Positions 1-4,898 of a DNA stretch of 5,417 nucleotides are shown here, piece by piece; positions within the stretch are counted from its first letter, which is position 1, and each line of letters starts with the position of its first letter. The notes below the pieces were generated by a model. That model was not told where the DNA came from. It was given only the letters and a program-made list of their open reading frames with translations, and did not search any database. This DNA comes from JAVKFF01 sp040226215 (GTDB lineage Bacteria > Pseudomonadota > Alphaproteobacteria > DSM-16000 > Inquilinaceae): assembly GCA_040226215.1 (NCBI GenBank), contig JAVKFF010000200.1:1-5417 (forward strand). Reading direction: 5' to 3'. The position numbers and the translations under genes were made by a program.

Positions 1-209
1 CTGCGGCCTCGTCCCTGGACAAGGAGCTGCGCGGTTCGCTGAAGACCGGTGCCGACAAGGCGGCGGCCGAGGCGGTCGGCAAGCTACTGGCCAGCCGCGC
101 CGTCGCTGCCGGCGTCGACAAGGTGGTCTTCGACCGCGGCAGCTATGTCTATCACGGCCGGATCAAGGCCCTGGCCGACGGGGCTCGCGAGGGCGGGCTG
201 TCGTTCTGA
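1..209 (+). CDS. rplR: 50S ribosomal protein L18, 3' part
   Basis: The reading frame is open from base 3 and ends at TGA 207-209, giving the last 68 residues of a protein that is usually about 118-120 residues; the start lies upstream of the window. The visible part carries the typical L18 C-terminal half: SLDKELRGSLKTGADKAAAE, then KVVFDRGSYVYHGRIKALAD and the ending AREGGLSF. L18 binds 5S rRNA and helps seat it in the central protuberance of the 50S subunit. Its position directly before rpsE is the standard spc-operon order. The gap to rpsE is 73 bases, longer than usual for this gene pair. Identification rests on direct recognition of the family sequence and on context. Confidence 0.97.
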   Translation, partial: AASSLDKELRGSLKTGADKAAAEAVGKLLASRAVAAGVDKVVFDRGSYVYHGRIKALADGAREGGLSF

Positions 210-282
210 TGGCAACCGGCATGACGACGGATCCCGACGGGGCCCGGCGTAAACAGAATCAGTCGAGGGAATCGGACAGTTG

Positions 283-870
283 ATGCGTCCCGAAACCGGG
301 GAACGTGGCGACGGCGAGCTGATCGACAAGCTGGTCAGCATCAACCGCGTCGCGAAGGTGGTCAAAGGCGGCCGGCGTTTCGGCTTCGCCGCCCTGGTCG
401 TCGTGGGCGATCAGAAGGGGCGCGTGGGCTTCGGCTCCGGCAAGGCCCGCGAGGTGCCCGAGGCGATCCGCAAGGCCACCGACCAGGCCAAGCGGACCAT
501 GGTCAGGGTGCCGCTGCGCGAGGGCCGCACCCTGCACCACGATGTCGAGGGCCGTCACGGCGCCGGCAAGGTCGTGCTGCGTGCGGCACCCGCGGGAACC
601 GGGATCATCGCCGGCGGGCCGATGCGCGCCGTGTTCGAGACCCTGGGCGTGGGCGACGTGGTGGCCAAATCGATCGGCTCCTCGAACCCCTACAACATGA
701 TCAAGGCGACCTTCGACGGGCTGAACCGCCTGGTGGCACCGCGCGCCGTGGCGCAGCGGCGCGGCAAGAAGGTGAGCGAGATCTTCGGCCGTCGCCCCGA
801 TTCCCCCGATGCGGGCGGGGCCGTGGCTGCCGAGGACGAGGGCGAGAACGCACAGGCCGGCGGGGTCTGA
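283..870 (+). CDS. rpsE: 30S ribosomal protein S5
   Basis: The protein has 195 residues from ATG 283. A TTG at 280 in the same frame is an alternative start; the GAGGGA at 265-270 is 9 bases from TTG and 12 from ATG, so spacing favours TTG while codon choice favours ATG. The frame is closed upstream by TAA 250-252, so no other start is likely. The N-terminal double-stranded-RNA-binding-like domain covers about residues 11-76, with VVKGGRRFGFAALVVVGD at 26-43 and GRVGFGSGKAREVPEAI at 46-62. The loop around KGGRR (28-32) is where spectinomycin-resistance changes are known in S5, and it looks wild type. The C-terminal domain includes GTGIIAGGPMRAVFE and SIGSSNPYNMIKAT. Residues 172-195 form an acidic, Ala/Gly-rich tail that makes it longer than the 167-residue E. 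coli protein; such tails are common in alphaproteobacteria. S5 acts in 30S assembly and decoding accuracy. Confidence 0.98.
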   Translation: MRPETGERGDGELIDKLVSINRVAKVVKGGRRFGFAALVVVGDQKGRVGFGSGKAREVPEAIRKATDQAKRTMVRVPLREGRTLHHDVEGRHGAGKVVLRAAPAGTGIIAGGPMRAVFETLGVGDVVAKSIGSSNPYNMIKATFDGLNRLVAPRAVAQRRGKKVSEIFGRRPDSPDAGGAVAAEDEGENAQAGGV

Positions 871-897
871 CCGGCGCCTGGCGGTCGACGGCGGGCG

Positions 898-912
898 GCC
901 TGTTCCACAGGC
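898..912 (+). repeat. Short stem-loop in rpsE-rpmD spacer
   Basis: A perfect 6-bp inverted repeat GCCTGT / ACAGGC with the 3-base loop TCC lies in the 89-base spacer between rpsE and rpmD. The palindrome GTCGAC occurs on both sides (884-889 and 914-919) and could extend the pairing. No T-run follows, so it is not a terminator. A role in transcript processing or stability is only a guess. Confidence 0.4.
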
Positions 913-959
913 TGTCGACGGCCGGGCCGCCGCGGGCATGATTGAGGCGAGAGTGACAG

Positions 960-1157
960 ATGGCTGAGGCGAGCGGCAAGACGATCCGGGTGAAGCAGAT
1001 CCGCAGCGGCGTCAAGCGGCCGAAGGACCAGCAGGAAACCCTGCGCGGCCTCGGCCTGGCGAAGATCAACCGCGTGCGCGAACTGGAAGACACGCCGTCG
1101 GTGCGCGGCATGATCAACAAGGTGCGCCACCTCGTCCAGGTGGTGGACCAGGACTGA
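960..1157 (+). CDS. rpmD: 50S ribosomal protein L30
   Basis: This is a 65-residue protein, close to the short bacterial L30 length (59 in E. coli). The core IRVKQIRSGVKRPKDQQETL at about residues 9-28, followed by RGLGLAKINRVRELEDTPSV and the C-terminal strand HLVQVV, matches the compact L30 fold. L30 is a peripheral protein of the large subunit and is absent from some bacteria. The start is ATG 960, preceded by the purine-rich GAGGCGAGAG at 944-953, which serves as Shine-Dalgarno. It lies between rpsE and rplO exactly as in the spc operon. The 89-base gap before it and the 62-base gap after it are long for this cluster. Confidence 0.97.
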   Translation: MAEASGKTIRVKQIRSGVKRPKDQQETLRGLGLAKINRVRELEDTPSVRGMINKVRHLVQVVDQD

Positions 1158-1171
1158 CGAATACCGGGCGC

Positions 1172-1198
1172 GGGACCGGCCCGGAGCGGGCGGGTCCC
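1172..1198 (+). repeat. Strong stem-loop in rpmD-rplO spacer
   Basis: An outer stem GGGACC (1172-1177) / GGTCCC (1193-1198) and an inner stem GCCCG (1179-1183) / CGGGC (1187-1191) are separated by a single G-G mismatch and closed by the loop GAG. The total is 11 Watson-Crick pairs in a 27-base element. It ends 7 bases before the GAGGGAG Shine-Dalgarno of rplO (1206-1212). No T-run follows. Sequence symmetry is certain; any function (insulation, processing, translational control of L15) is inferred. Confidence 0.6.
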
Positions 1199-1219
1199 CG
1201 ACCATGAGGGAGTAGCAGG

Positions 1220-1744
1220 ATGCGGCTCAATGAGATTGCCGACCGGCCCGGCGCGAACAAGCGGCGCAAGCGGGTCGGTCGCGGCATCGGATCGGGCACC
1301 GGCAAGACGGCCGGCCGTGGCGTAAAGGGCCAGACCTCGCGCAGCGGCGTGGCGGTCAAGGCATTCGAAGGCGGCCAGACGCCGATCTATCGGCGGTTGC
1401 CGAAGCGCGGCTTCAAGGTGCCGTTCGCCAAGACTTTTGCGGCGGTGAATATCGGCCGCATCCAGAAGGCGATCGACGCCGGCAAGATCGATGCCGGCAA
1501 GCCGGTCACACTTGCGGTGCTGCTGGACAGCGGTGTCGTCGGCCGGCGTGGCGACGGTATCCGGCTGCTGGCGCAGGGCGAGCTGTCCGCCAAGATCGAG
1601 ATCACCGTCAACGGCGTCTCCAAGGCCGCCCAGGCGGCCGTCGAGGCGGCCGGGGGCAAGGTGCACGTGGTCGAGATCAGTGGCGGCAACCGCAGCCACG
1701 GCAAGATGCGGCCGAAGGACGAGGCGGCGACGGCGGAGTCCTGA
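1220..1744 (+). CDS. rplO: 50S ribosomal protein L15
   Basis: The protein has 174 residues; E. coli L15 has 144, and longer forms are common in alphaproteobacteria. The N-terminal RNA-binding extension is Gly/Arg/Lys-rich, with the hallmark KRVGRGIGSGTGKTAGRGVK at about residues 17-36 and GQTSRSG directly after. The globular C-terminal domain has the L15 signature region around AKIEITVNGVSKAAQAAVEA followed by AGGKVHVVEI. The last roughly 20 residues (after EISGG) are a polar tail. L15 is a late-assembling protein inside the 50S subunit, contacting 23S rRNA. Start ATG 1220 follows GAGGGAG at 1206-1212 with a 7-base spacer. The following spacer to secY is 261 bases and non-coding. Confidence 0.98.
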   Translation: MRLNEIADRPGANKRRKRVGRGIGSGTGKTAGRGVKGQTSRSGVAVKAFEGGQTPIYRRLPKRGFKVPFAKTFAAVNIGRIQKAIDAGKIDAGKPVTLAVLLDSGVVGRRGDGIRLLAQGELSAKIEITVNGVSKAAQAAVEAAGGKVHVVEISGGNRSHGKMRPKDEAATAES

Positions 1745-1775
1745 CGGGCGCGTGCGACCGCCGCCGCGGCGGCGT

Positions 1776-1806
1776 CCCGGGCCGGCCGGCGCAGGCCGGC
1801 CGCGGG
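1776..1806 (+). repeat. 12-bp GC stem-loop between rplO and secY
   Basis: The stem is CCCG (1776-1779) plus GGCCGGCC (1780-1787), pairing with GGCCGGCC (1794-1801) and CGGG (1803-1806); G1802 is bulged and the loop is GGCGCA. It is followed by CACTTGCGG, so it lacks the T-run of an intrinsic terminator. It lies 32 bases after the rplO stop. The pairing is directly readable; role unknown. Confidence 0.65.
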
Positions 1807-1878
1807 CACTTGCGGTCCGCAGGCGCGACGCCCAATATCCCGACCCGCCCAGGCCTCGCGGCCCTGCCCCGACCGATC

Positions 1879-1918
1879 GGCCAGGGGCCCGCCGGTTTCC
1901 GCCGGCCGGGGCCCGGCC
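1879..1918 (+). repeat. 15-bp GC stem-loop upstream of secY
   Basis: Three helical blocks pair in register: GGCC (1879-1882) with GGCC (1915-1918), GGGCCC (1885-1890) with GGGCCC (1909-1914), and GCCGG (1891-1895) with CCGGC (1902-1906). The loop is TTTCCG; AG (1883-1884) and CG (1907-1908) are two-base bulges. It is the longest inverted repeat in the window and ends 73 bases before the secY Shine-Dalgarno. No T-run follows it. Confidence 0.65.
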
Positions 1919-1991
1919 ATGCGGCGGGGCGGCCGCCGATCCGCACCGGGGCTGTTCCGGGGCCCGTTCCGGGCGGCCCGCAGCGATAGAC

Positions 1992-1997
1992 GAGGAG
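1992..1997 (+). promoter_or_regulatory. secY ribosome binding site
   Basis: GAGGAG lies 8 bases before ATG 2006. This fixes the secY start at 2006 rather than at the in-frame ATG 1919, which has no comparable site and would add 29 Arg/Gly-rich residues not found in SecY proteins. Confidence 0.85.
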
Positions 1998-2005
1998 CAC
2001 CCGCA

Positions 2006-3352
2006 ATGGCGTCAGCCGCGGAGCAATTGGCGGCCAACCTGAACTTCGGCGCGATCGCCAAGGCCACCGAACTCAAGAAGCGCATCTGGTTCACCCTGGG
2101 CGCGCTGATCGTCTACCGGCTGGGCACCTACGTGCCGATCCCGGGCATCGAGCCCGGCGTCATCCAGGACATCTTCAACCAGCAGCAGGGCGGCGTCCTG
2201 GACATGTTCAACATGTTCTCCGGCGGGGCCCTGGGCCGGATGACGATCTTCGCGCTGAACATCATGCCGTACATCTCGGCATCGATCATCATCCAGCTGC
2301 TCACCACCGTCTCGCCGCATCTGGAGCAGCTGAAGAAGGAAGGCGAGAGCGGGCGCAAGAAGATCAACCAGTACACCCGCTATGGCACCGTGCTGCTGGC
2401 CGTGGTGCAGTCCTACGGCATCGCGGTGGGGCTGGAGGCGCTGTCGGCCGGATCGGCCGTCCTGGAACCGGGCCTGTTCTTCCGCGCGACGACCGTGATC
2501 ACCCTGACCGGCGGCACCATCTTCCTGATGTGGCTGGGCGAGCAGATCACCCAGCGCGGGGTCGGCAACGGCATCTCGCTGATCATCTTCGCCGGCATCG
2601 TGGCGGAGTTGCCCGCGGCGCTTGCCAGCCTGCTGGAACTCGGCCGCTCCGGCTCGCTGTCCACCGCCTTCGTGATCCTGGTGCTGGTCGGCGTCGTCGG
2701 CATCATCACGTTCATCGTGTTCATGGAGCGCGCCCAGCGGCGGATCCTGGTGCAGTATCCGAAGCGCCAGATGGGCAACAAGATGTTCGGCGGCGAGAGC
2801 TCGCATCTGCCGCTGAAGCTCAACACCGCGGGCGTGATCCCGCCGATCTTCGCATCCAGCCTGCTGCTAATGCCCTCGGCGGTGGCGCAGTTCTCCGCCG
2901 GCTCCGGCAACCTGCCGGACTGGGCGACCTTCATCGTCGGCCAGCTGGCGCATGGCCAGGCGGTGTTCATGGCGCTGTACGGCGCGATGATCATCTTCTT
3001 CGCCTTCTTCTACACCGCCATCGTGTTCAACCCGCAGGACACCGCCGACAACCTCAAGAAGTATGGCGGCTTCGTGCCGGGCATCCGCCCCGGCCAGCGG
3101 ACCGCGGAATATCTGGACTATGTGCTGACCCGGCTGACTGCGGTCGGCGCCCTGTACCTGGCGGCGATCTGCCTGCTGCCTGAGTTCATCATGGGGCGGT
3201 TCGGGATGACCTTCTTCTTCCTGGGCGGCACCTCGCTGCTGATCGTCGTCACCGTGACGATGGATACGGTCTCGCAGATCCAGTCGCACCTGCTGGCGCA
3301 TCAGTACGAAGGGTTGATCAAGAAGTCGAAGCTGAGGGGAGCGCGCCGATGA
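2006..3352 (+). CDS. secY: Protein translocase channel subunit SecY
   Basis: This is a 448-residue multi-pass inner-membrane protein, the expected SecY length (443 in E. coli). With SecE and SecG it forms the channel through which SecA or ribosomes drive unfolded proteins. The amphipathic N-terminus (MASAAEQLAANLNF) leads into the first membrane segment (about 27-43), then the plug region with DMFNMFSGGALGRMTIFALN (66-85). IMPYISASIIIQLLTTVSP (86-104) is SecY signature 1, and FLMWLGEQITQRGVGNGISL (173-192) is signature 2. FIVFMERAQRRILVQYPKRQ (236-255) starts the large cytosolic loop. PGIRPGQRTAEYL (358-370) is the C5 loop; Arg361 corresponds to the SecA-critical Arg357 of E. coli. About ten hydrophobic segments are visible. 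The basic tail (KKSKLRGARR) overlaps the adk start, indicating translational coupling. Confidence 0.98.
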   Translation: MASAAEQLAANLNFGAIAKATELKKRIWFTLGALIVYRLGTYVPIPGIEPGVIQDIFNQQQGGVLDMFNMFSGGALGRMTIFALNIMPYISASIIIQLLTTVSPHLEQLKKEGESGRKKINQYTRYGTVLLAVVQSYGIAVGLEALSAGSAVLEPGLFFRATTVITLTGGTIFLMWLGEQITQRGVGNGISLIIFAGIVAELPAALASLLELGRSGSLSTAFVILVLVGVVGIITFIVFMERAQRRILVQYPKRQMGNKMFGGESSHLPLKLNTAGVIPPIFASSLLLMPSAVAQFSAGSGNLPDWATFIVGQLAHGQAVFMALYGAMIIFFAFFYTAIVFNPQDTADNLKKYGGFVPGIRPGQRTAEYLDYVLTRLTAVGALYLAAICLLPEFIMGRFGMTFFFLGGTSLLIVVTVTMDTVSQIQSHLLAHQYEGLIKKSKLRGARR

Positions 3353-3996
3353 GACTGATCCTGCTGGGCCCGCCCGGCGCCGGGAAGGGAACCCAGGCGC
3401 AGCGGCTGGTGGAGCGCCACGGCATTCCGCAGCTGTCGACCGGCGACATGTTGCGCGCCGCCGTGAAGGCCGGTACCGACCTGGGCAAGCAGGCAGCAGC
3501 GATCATGGAGCGTGGCGACCTGGTGCCCGACGACCTGGTGGTGGGCATCATCGATCAACGCCTGGACAGCCCGGATTGCGCGCCCGGCTTCATCCTGGAC
3601 GGCTTTCCGCGCACGCTCGGCCAGGCCGAGGCGCTGGACCGGATGCTGGCGGACAAGCGGCAGGCGCTGGACCATGTGATCGAGATGCAGGTGGACGACC
3701 AGGCCCTGGTCGAGCGAATCACCGGGCGTTTCACCTGTGCCTCCTGCGGCGCGGGCTATCACGACAGTTTCAAGCGGCCCAGGCAGGACGGTGTCTGCGA
3801 TGTCTGCGGCGGCACCGAATTTACCCGCCGGAAGGACGATACCGCCGAGACGGTGTCTTCCCGGCTGAAGGCCTATCACAGCCAGACCGCGCCGCTGCTG
3901 CCCTATTACAAGGGCAAGGATGTGCTGCGGTCTGTGGATGGCATGGCCGATATCGACGAGGTGACCCGTCAGATAGAGGCAATCGTGGCGTCGTGA
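3349..3996 (+). CDS. adk: Adenylate kinase, zinc-type LID
   Basis: This 215-residue cytosolic enzyme catalyses ATP + AMP = 2 ADP and is the only such enzyme here. The P-loop is GPPGAGKGT (7-15); the AMP-binding segment has STGDMLR (30-36); the family signature FILDGFPRT is at 81-89, with Arg88 expected to bind AMP. The LID domain (about 126-163) carries four cysteines in two CxxC pairs, Cys130/Cys133 and Cys150/Cys153, the arrangement known to bind structural zinc; E. coli Adk lacks these cysteines. Conserved arginines follow in TRRKDD and SSRLKAY. ATG 3349 overlaps the secY stop as ATGA, and its Shine-Dalgarno GGGGAG (3336-3341) lies within secY, so the two are expected to be co-translated. 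The length suits the long bacterial form. A possible terminator follows within 5 bases of its stop. Confidence 0.98.
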   Translation: MRLILLGPPGAGKGTQAQRLVERHGIPQLSTGDMLRAAVKAGTDLGKQAAAIMERGDLVPDDLVVGIIDQRLDSPDCAPGFILDGFPRTLGQAEALDRMLADKRQALDHVIEMQVDDQALVERITGRFTCASCGAGYHDSFKRPRQDGVCDVCGGTEFTRRKDDTAETVSSRLKAYHSQTAPLLPYYKGKDVLRSVDGMADIDEVTRQIEAIVAS

Positions 3997-4000
3997 GGCG

Positions 4001-4036
4001 CCGGGCTGCGGCATATGCGCCACGGCCGGAGTTTTT
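4001..4036 (+). terminator. Possible intrinsic terminator after adk
   Basis: The stem CCGG (4001-4004), CTG (4006-4008), GGC (4010-4012) pairs with GCC (4019-4021), CGG (4023-4025), CCGG (4026-4029). It has one bulged G, one C-A mismatch and one G-U pair around the loop ATATGC. Two bases later comes TTTTT (4032-4036), rare in this GC-rich sequence. The imperfect stem may allow partial read-through, so adk and rpsM may still be partly co-transcribed. Confidence 0.45.
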
Positions 4037-4050
4037 CTGACGGTCGGTTG

Positions 4051-4078
4051 TTGACTGGGTGAGGTTAGTCCATATAAT
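4051..4078 (+). promoter_or_regulatory. Predicted sigma-70-type promoter for rpsM operon
   Basis: The -35 hexamer TTGACT (4051-4056; five of six consensus bases) and a perfect -10 TATAAT (4073-4078) are separated by 16 bases. Transcription should begin near G4084-4085. The T-rich stretch 4032-4038 lies just upstream of the -35 and could act as a weak UP-like element while also being the terminator tract. The local drop in G+C makes it the clearest promoter in the window. It would drive rpsM, rpsK and downstream genes (rpoA and rplQ are expected from known alphaproteobacterial order) independently of the upstream genes. Confidence 0.75.
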
Positions 4079-4140
4079 CCCGCGGCTCAGGCCGTCCGGG
4101 TGTGGGCCGCACCGGACTCCAGCCACTCAGACCGACCGGA

Positions 4141-4191
4141 AGATGCGTGGTGCTCGGCGATGCTTGGCATTTCGCCGATATACGCATATCT
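4141..4191 (+). repeat. Large nested stem-loop in rpsM leader
   Basis: The outer helix ATGCGT (4143-4148) / ACGCAT (4182-4187) is extended by AG (4141-4142) / CT (4190-4191) across a two-base bulge. The inner helix is TCGGCGA (4154-4160) / TCGCCGA (4172-4178), continued by TGC (4161-4163) / GCA (4167-4169) around the loop TTG. About 18 pairs in total, all Watson-Crick, with a 5-by-3 internal loop. It is the best-defined structure of the leader. Confidence 0.6.
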
Positions 4192-4351
4192 GCAAGGCAG
4201 GCCGGGTTCGGGCTGCCGCGCAGCAAGGCCGCGCCGGCAGACGCGTGTCGCAAGACAGCAAGTTGCCGGGCGATGTGGTGGGTCGTGCCGCCGCTCGACG
4301 ATGTCGACCTGATCGGAATGCCGGTCGGGTCGGTGCCCGGGTGGTGCCACG

Positions 4352-4405
4352 GTCTGGGAGTATAGGGCGGTCCCGGAGTACCGGACAGTCTGGAGTTGAC
4401 GCGCA
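4352..4405 (+). repeat. Three imperfect 18-base tandem units in rpsM leader
   Basis: GTCTGGGAGTA (from 4352), GTCCCGGAGTA (from 4370) and GTCTGGAGTTG (from 4388) start exactly 18 bases apart, and each contains GGAG. Units 1 and 2 match at 12 of 18 positions; unit 3 fits after a one-base gap and diverges in its second half. Unit 2 can also fold by itself (4370-4386). The similarity is modest and could be chance. Confidence 0.35.
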
Positions 4406-4411
4406 CGAGGC

Positions 4412-4443
4412 CCGCATGGCGGCGCCGGCCGGCGCAGTTGCGG
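4412..4443 (+). promoter_or_regulatory. Stem-loop beside the rpsM Shine-Dalgarno
   Basis: CCGCA (4412-4416) pairs with TGCGG (4439-4443), and GCGCC (4422-4426) pairs with GGCGC (4431-4435) around GGCC. The inner element is a 14-base perfect palindrome. The helix ends 4 bases before AGGAGA (4448-4453), so its stability could affect ribosome access to rpsM. Position and pairing are seen; control is inferred. Confidence 0.45.
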
Positions 4444-4447
4444 AAGC

Positions 4448-4453
4448 AGGAGA
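4448..4453 (+). promoter_or_regulatory. rpsM ribosome binding site
   Basis: AGGAGA lies 6 bases before GTG 4460 (7 from its GGAG core). It supports the GTG start; no in-frame ATG is available and the next codons give the invariant ARIAGVNIP start of S13. Confidence 0.85.
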
Positions 4454-4459
4454 CATCGC

Positions 4460-4828
4460 GTGGCACGTATCGCTGGCGTGAACATCCCGTCGAACAAGCG
4501 GGTGGAGATCGCTCTGACCTACATCTACGGCATCGGCCGGATGAAGGCGAAGGAGATCTGCAGCAAGGTTGGCGTACCGGCCGAGCGCCGGGTCAACGAG
4601 CTGACGGAGGCCGAGATCATCGGCGTTCGCGAGGTGATCGAGCGCGACTACCGGGTCGAAGGCGACCTGCGGCGCGAAGAGGCAATGAACATCAAGCGGC
4701 TGATGGACCTGGGCTGCTATCGCGGCCTGCGGCATCGCCGCGGCCTGCCGGTGCGTGGCCAGCGGACCCATACCAATGCGCGGACCCGGAAGGGCCCGGC
4801 ACGGCCGATCGCCGGCAAGAAGAAGTAA
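4460..4828 (+). CDS. rpsM: 30S ribosomal protein S13
   Basis: The protein has 122 residues, the normal length, and starts at GTG. The N-terminus ARIAGVNIPSNKRVEIALTY and the helix-two-turn-helix region around GIGRMKAKEICSKVG (24-38) match the family. RRVNELTEAEI (43-53) and EGDLRREEAMNIKRLMDLG (67-85) follow. The signature CYRGLRHRRGLPVRGQRTHT (86-105) and the basic tail ARTRKGPARPIAGKKK reach toward the tRNA sites. S13 sits in the 30S head, contacts 16S rRNA, S19 and P-site tRNA, and takes part in the subunit bridges B1a and B1b. It opens the alpha operon here, after its own predicted promoter and leader. A GTG start can lower initiation rate, which fits a regulated first cistron but does not prove it. 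Confidence 0.98.
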   Translation: MARIAGVNIPSNKRVEIALTYIYGIGRMKAKEICSKVGVPAERRVNELTEAEIIGVREVIERDYRVEGDLRREEAMNIKRLMDLGCYRGLRHRRGLPVRGQRTHTNARTRKGPARPIAGKKK

Positions 4829-4898
4829 CGGAAGGCCTGGCAGCGGCGATTGAATAGCGGCGCATTCGCGGCGCCGGGCCGGCGGGGGCGGAGCCTCC

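Larger units (their letters stand above)
1745..2005 (+). other. Non-coding rplO-secY spacer rich in inverted repeats
   Basis: These 261 bases are extremely G+C rich and contain no convincing gene. They hold a self-complementary GC block (1760-1773, flanked by GAC/GTC), a 12-bp stem-loop (1776-1806), a smaller GGCG-CGA-CGCC hairpin near 1824, a 15-bp stem-loop (1879-1918), and a direct repeat of GTTCCGGG at about 1954 and 1966. No promoter of the TTGACA/TATAAT type and no T-run after a stem were seen. The last bases carry the secY ribosome binding site. Confidence 0.6.
3997..4459 (+). other. Non-coding region between adk and rpsM
   Basis: These 463 bases carry no supportable gene on either strand. 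In order they hold a possible intrinsic terminator, a near-consensus promoter, and a long structured leader ending in the rpsM ribosome binding site, each listed separately. The boundary between spc-type and alpha-type transcription units seems to be here. Open frames across the region are low in family resemblance and mostly begin inside the promoter or leader without ribosome binding sites. Confidence 0.7.
4085..4459 (+). promoter_or_regulatory. Long structured 5' leader of rpsM (candidate cis-regulatory RNA)
   Basis: If transcription starts near 4085, rpsM has a leader of about 375 nt. Visible pairings: a hairpin 4094-4117; a large nested hairpin 4141-4191; GGCAG/CTGCC around 4196-4217; a hairpin 4232-4272 with CCGGCA/TGCCGG at its base and TGTC-GCAA-GACA (GNRA tetraloop) at its tip; TCGAC-GAT-GTCGA at 4295-4307; GTCCCGG/CCGGAC at 4370-4386; and a hairpin next to the Shine-Dalgarno, 4412-4443. 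CCGACCGG (4132-4139) can pair with CCGGTCGG (4321-4328), enclosing four of these as a multi-branched domain. Known precedent: in E. coli, S4 represses the alpha operon through a pseudoknot at rpsM. I do not recognise that pseudoknot here; regulation is inferred from structure and position. Confidence 0.45.

Noticed and set aside
1204..1215. Three-codon minicistron ATG-AGG-GAG-TAG before rplO
   Set aside because: It coincides with the rplO Shine-Dalgarno and has no ribosome binding site of its own; most likely accidental.
259..1699. Long minus-strand open frames (for example 259-939 and 701-1699)
   Set aside because: They lie opposite rpsE, rpmD and rplO, a usual effect of high G+C; their His/Arg/Ala-rich products resemble no family I know.
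1919..2005. 29-residue N-terminal extension of SecY from ATG 1919
   Set aside because: The GAGGAG at 1992-1997 and the family N-terminus MASAAEQLAANL fix the start at 2006; the added residues are Arg/Gly-rich and begin within the end of a stem-loop region.
2012..4023. Minus-strand open frames opposite secY and adk (for example 2012-2806, 3301-4023)
   Set aside because: Antisense shadows of well-recognised genes with biased composition and no supporting signals.
4196..4217. tRNA-like T-arm (GGGTTCGGGCTGCC)
   Set aside because: The loop lacks the conserved TTCRA pattern, and no acceptor, D or anticodon arm can be placed around it.
4361..4401. Additional promoter elements TATAGG (4361-4366) and TTGACG (4396-4401)
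   Set aside because: Neither has a partner hexamer at 15-19 bases in the right direction.
4448..4480. E. coli-type S4 pseudoknot at the rpsM start
   Set aside because: I could not assemble the known nested pseudoknot from this sequence by eye; a covariance-model search is needed before using that name.
4059..4481. Open frames across the promoter and leader (4059-4481, 4102-4365 and others)
   Set aside because: They start inside or right after the promoter without ribosome binding sites, overlap each other in several frames, and resemble nothing known.
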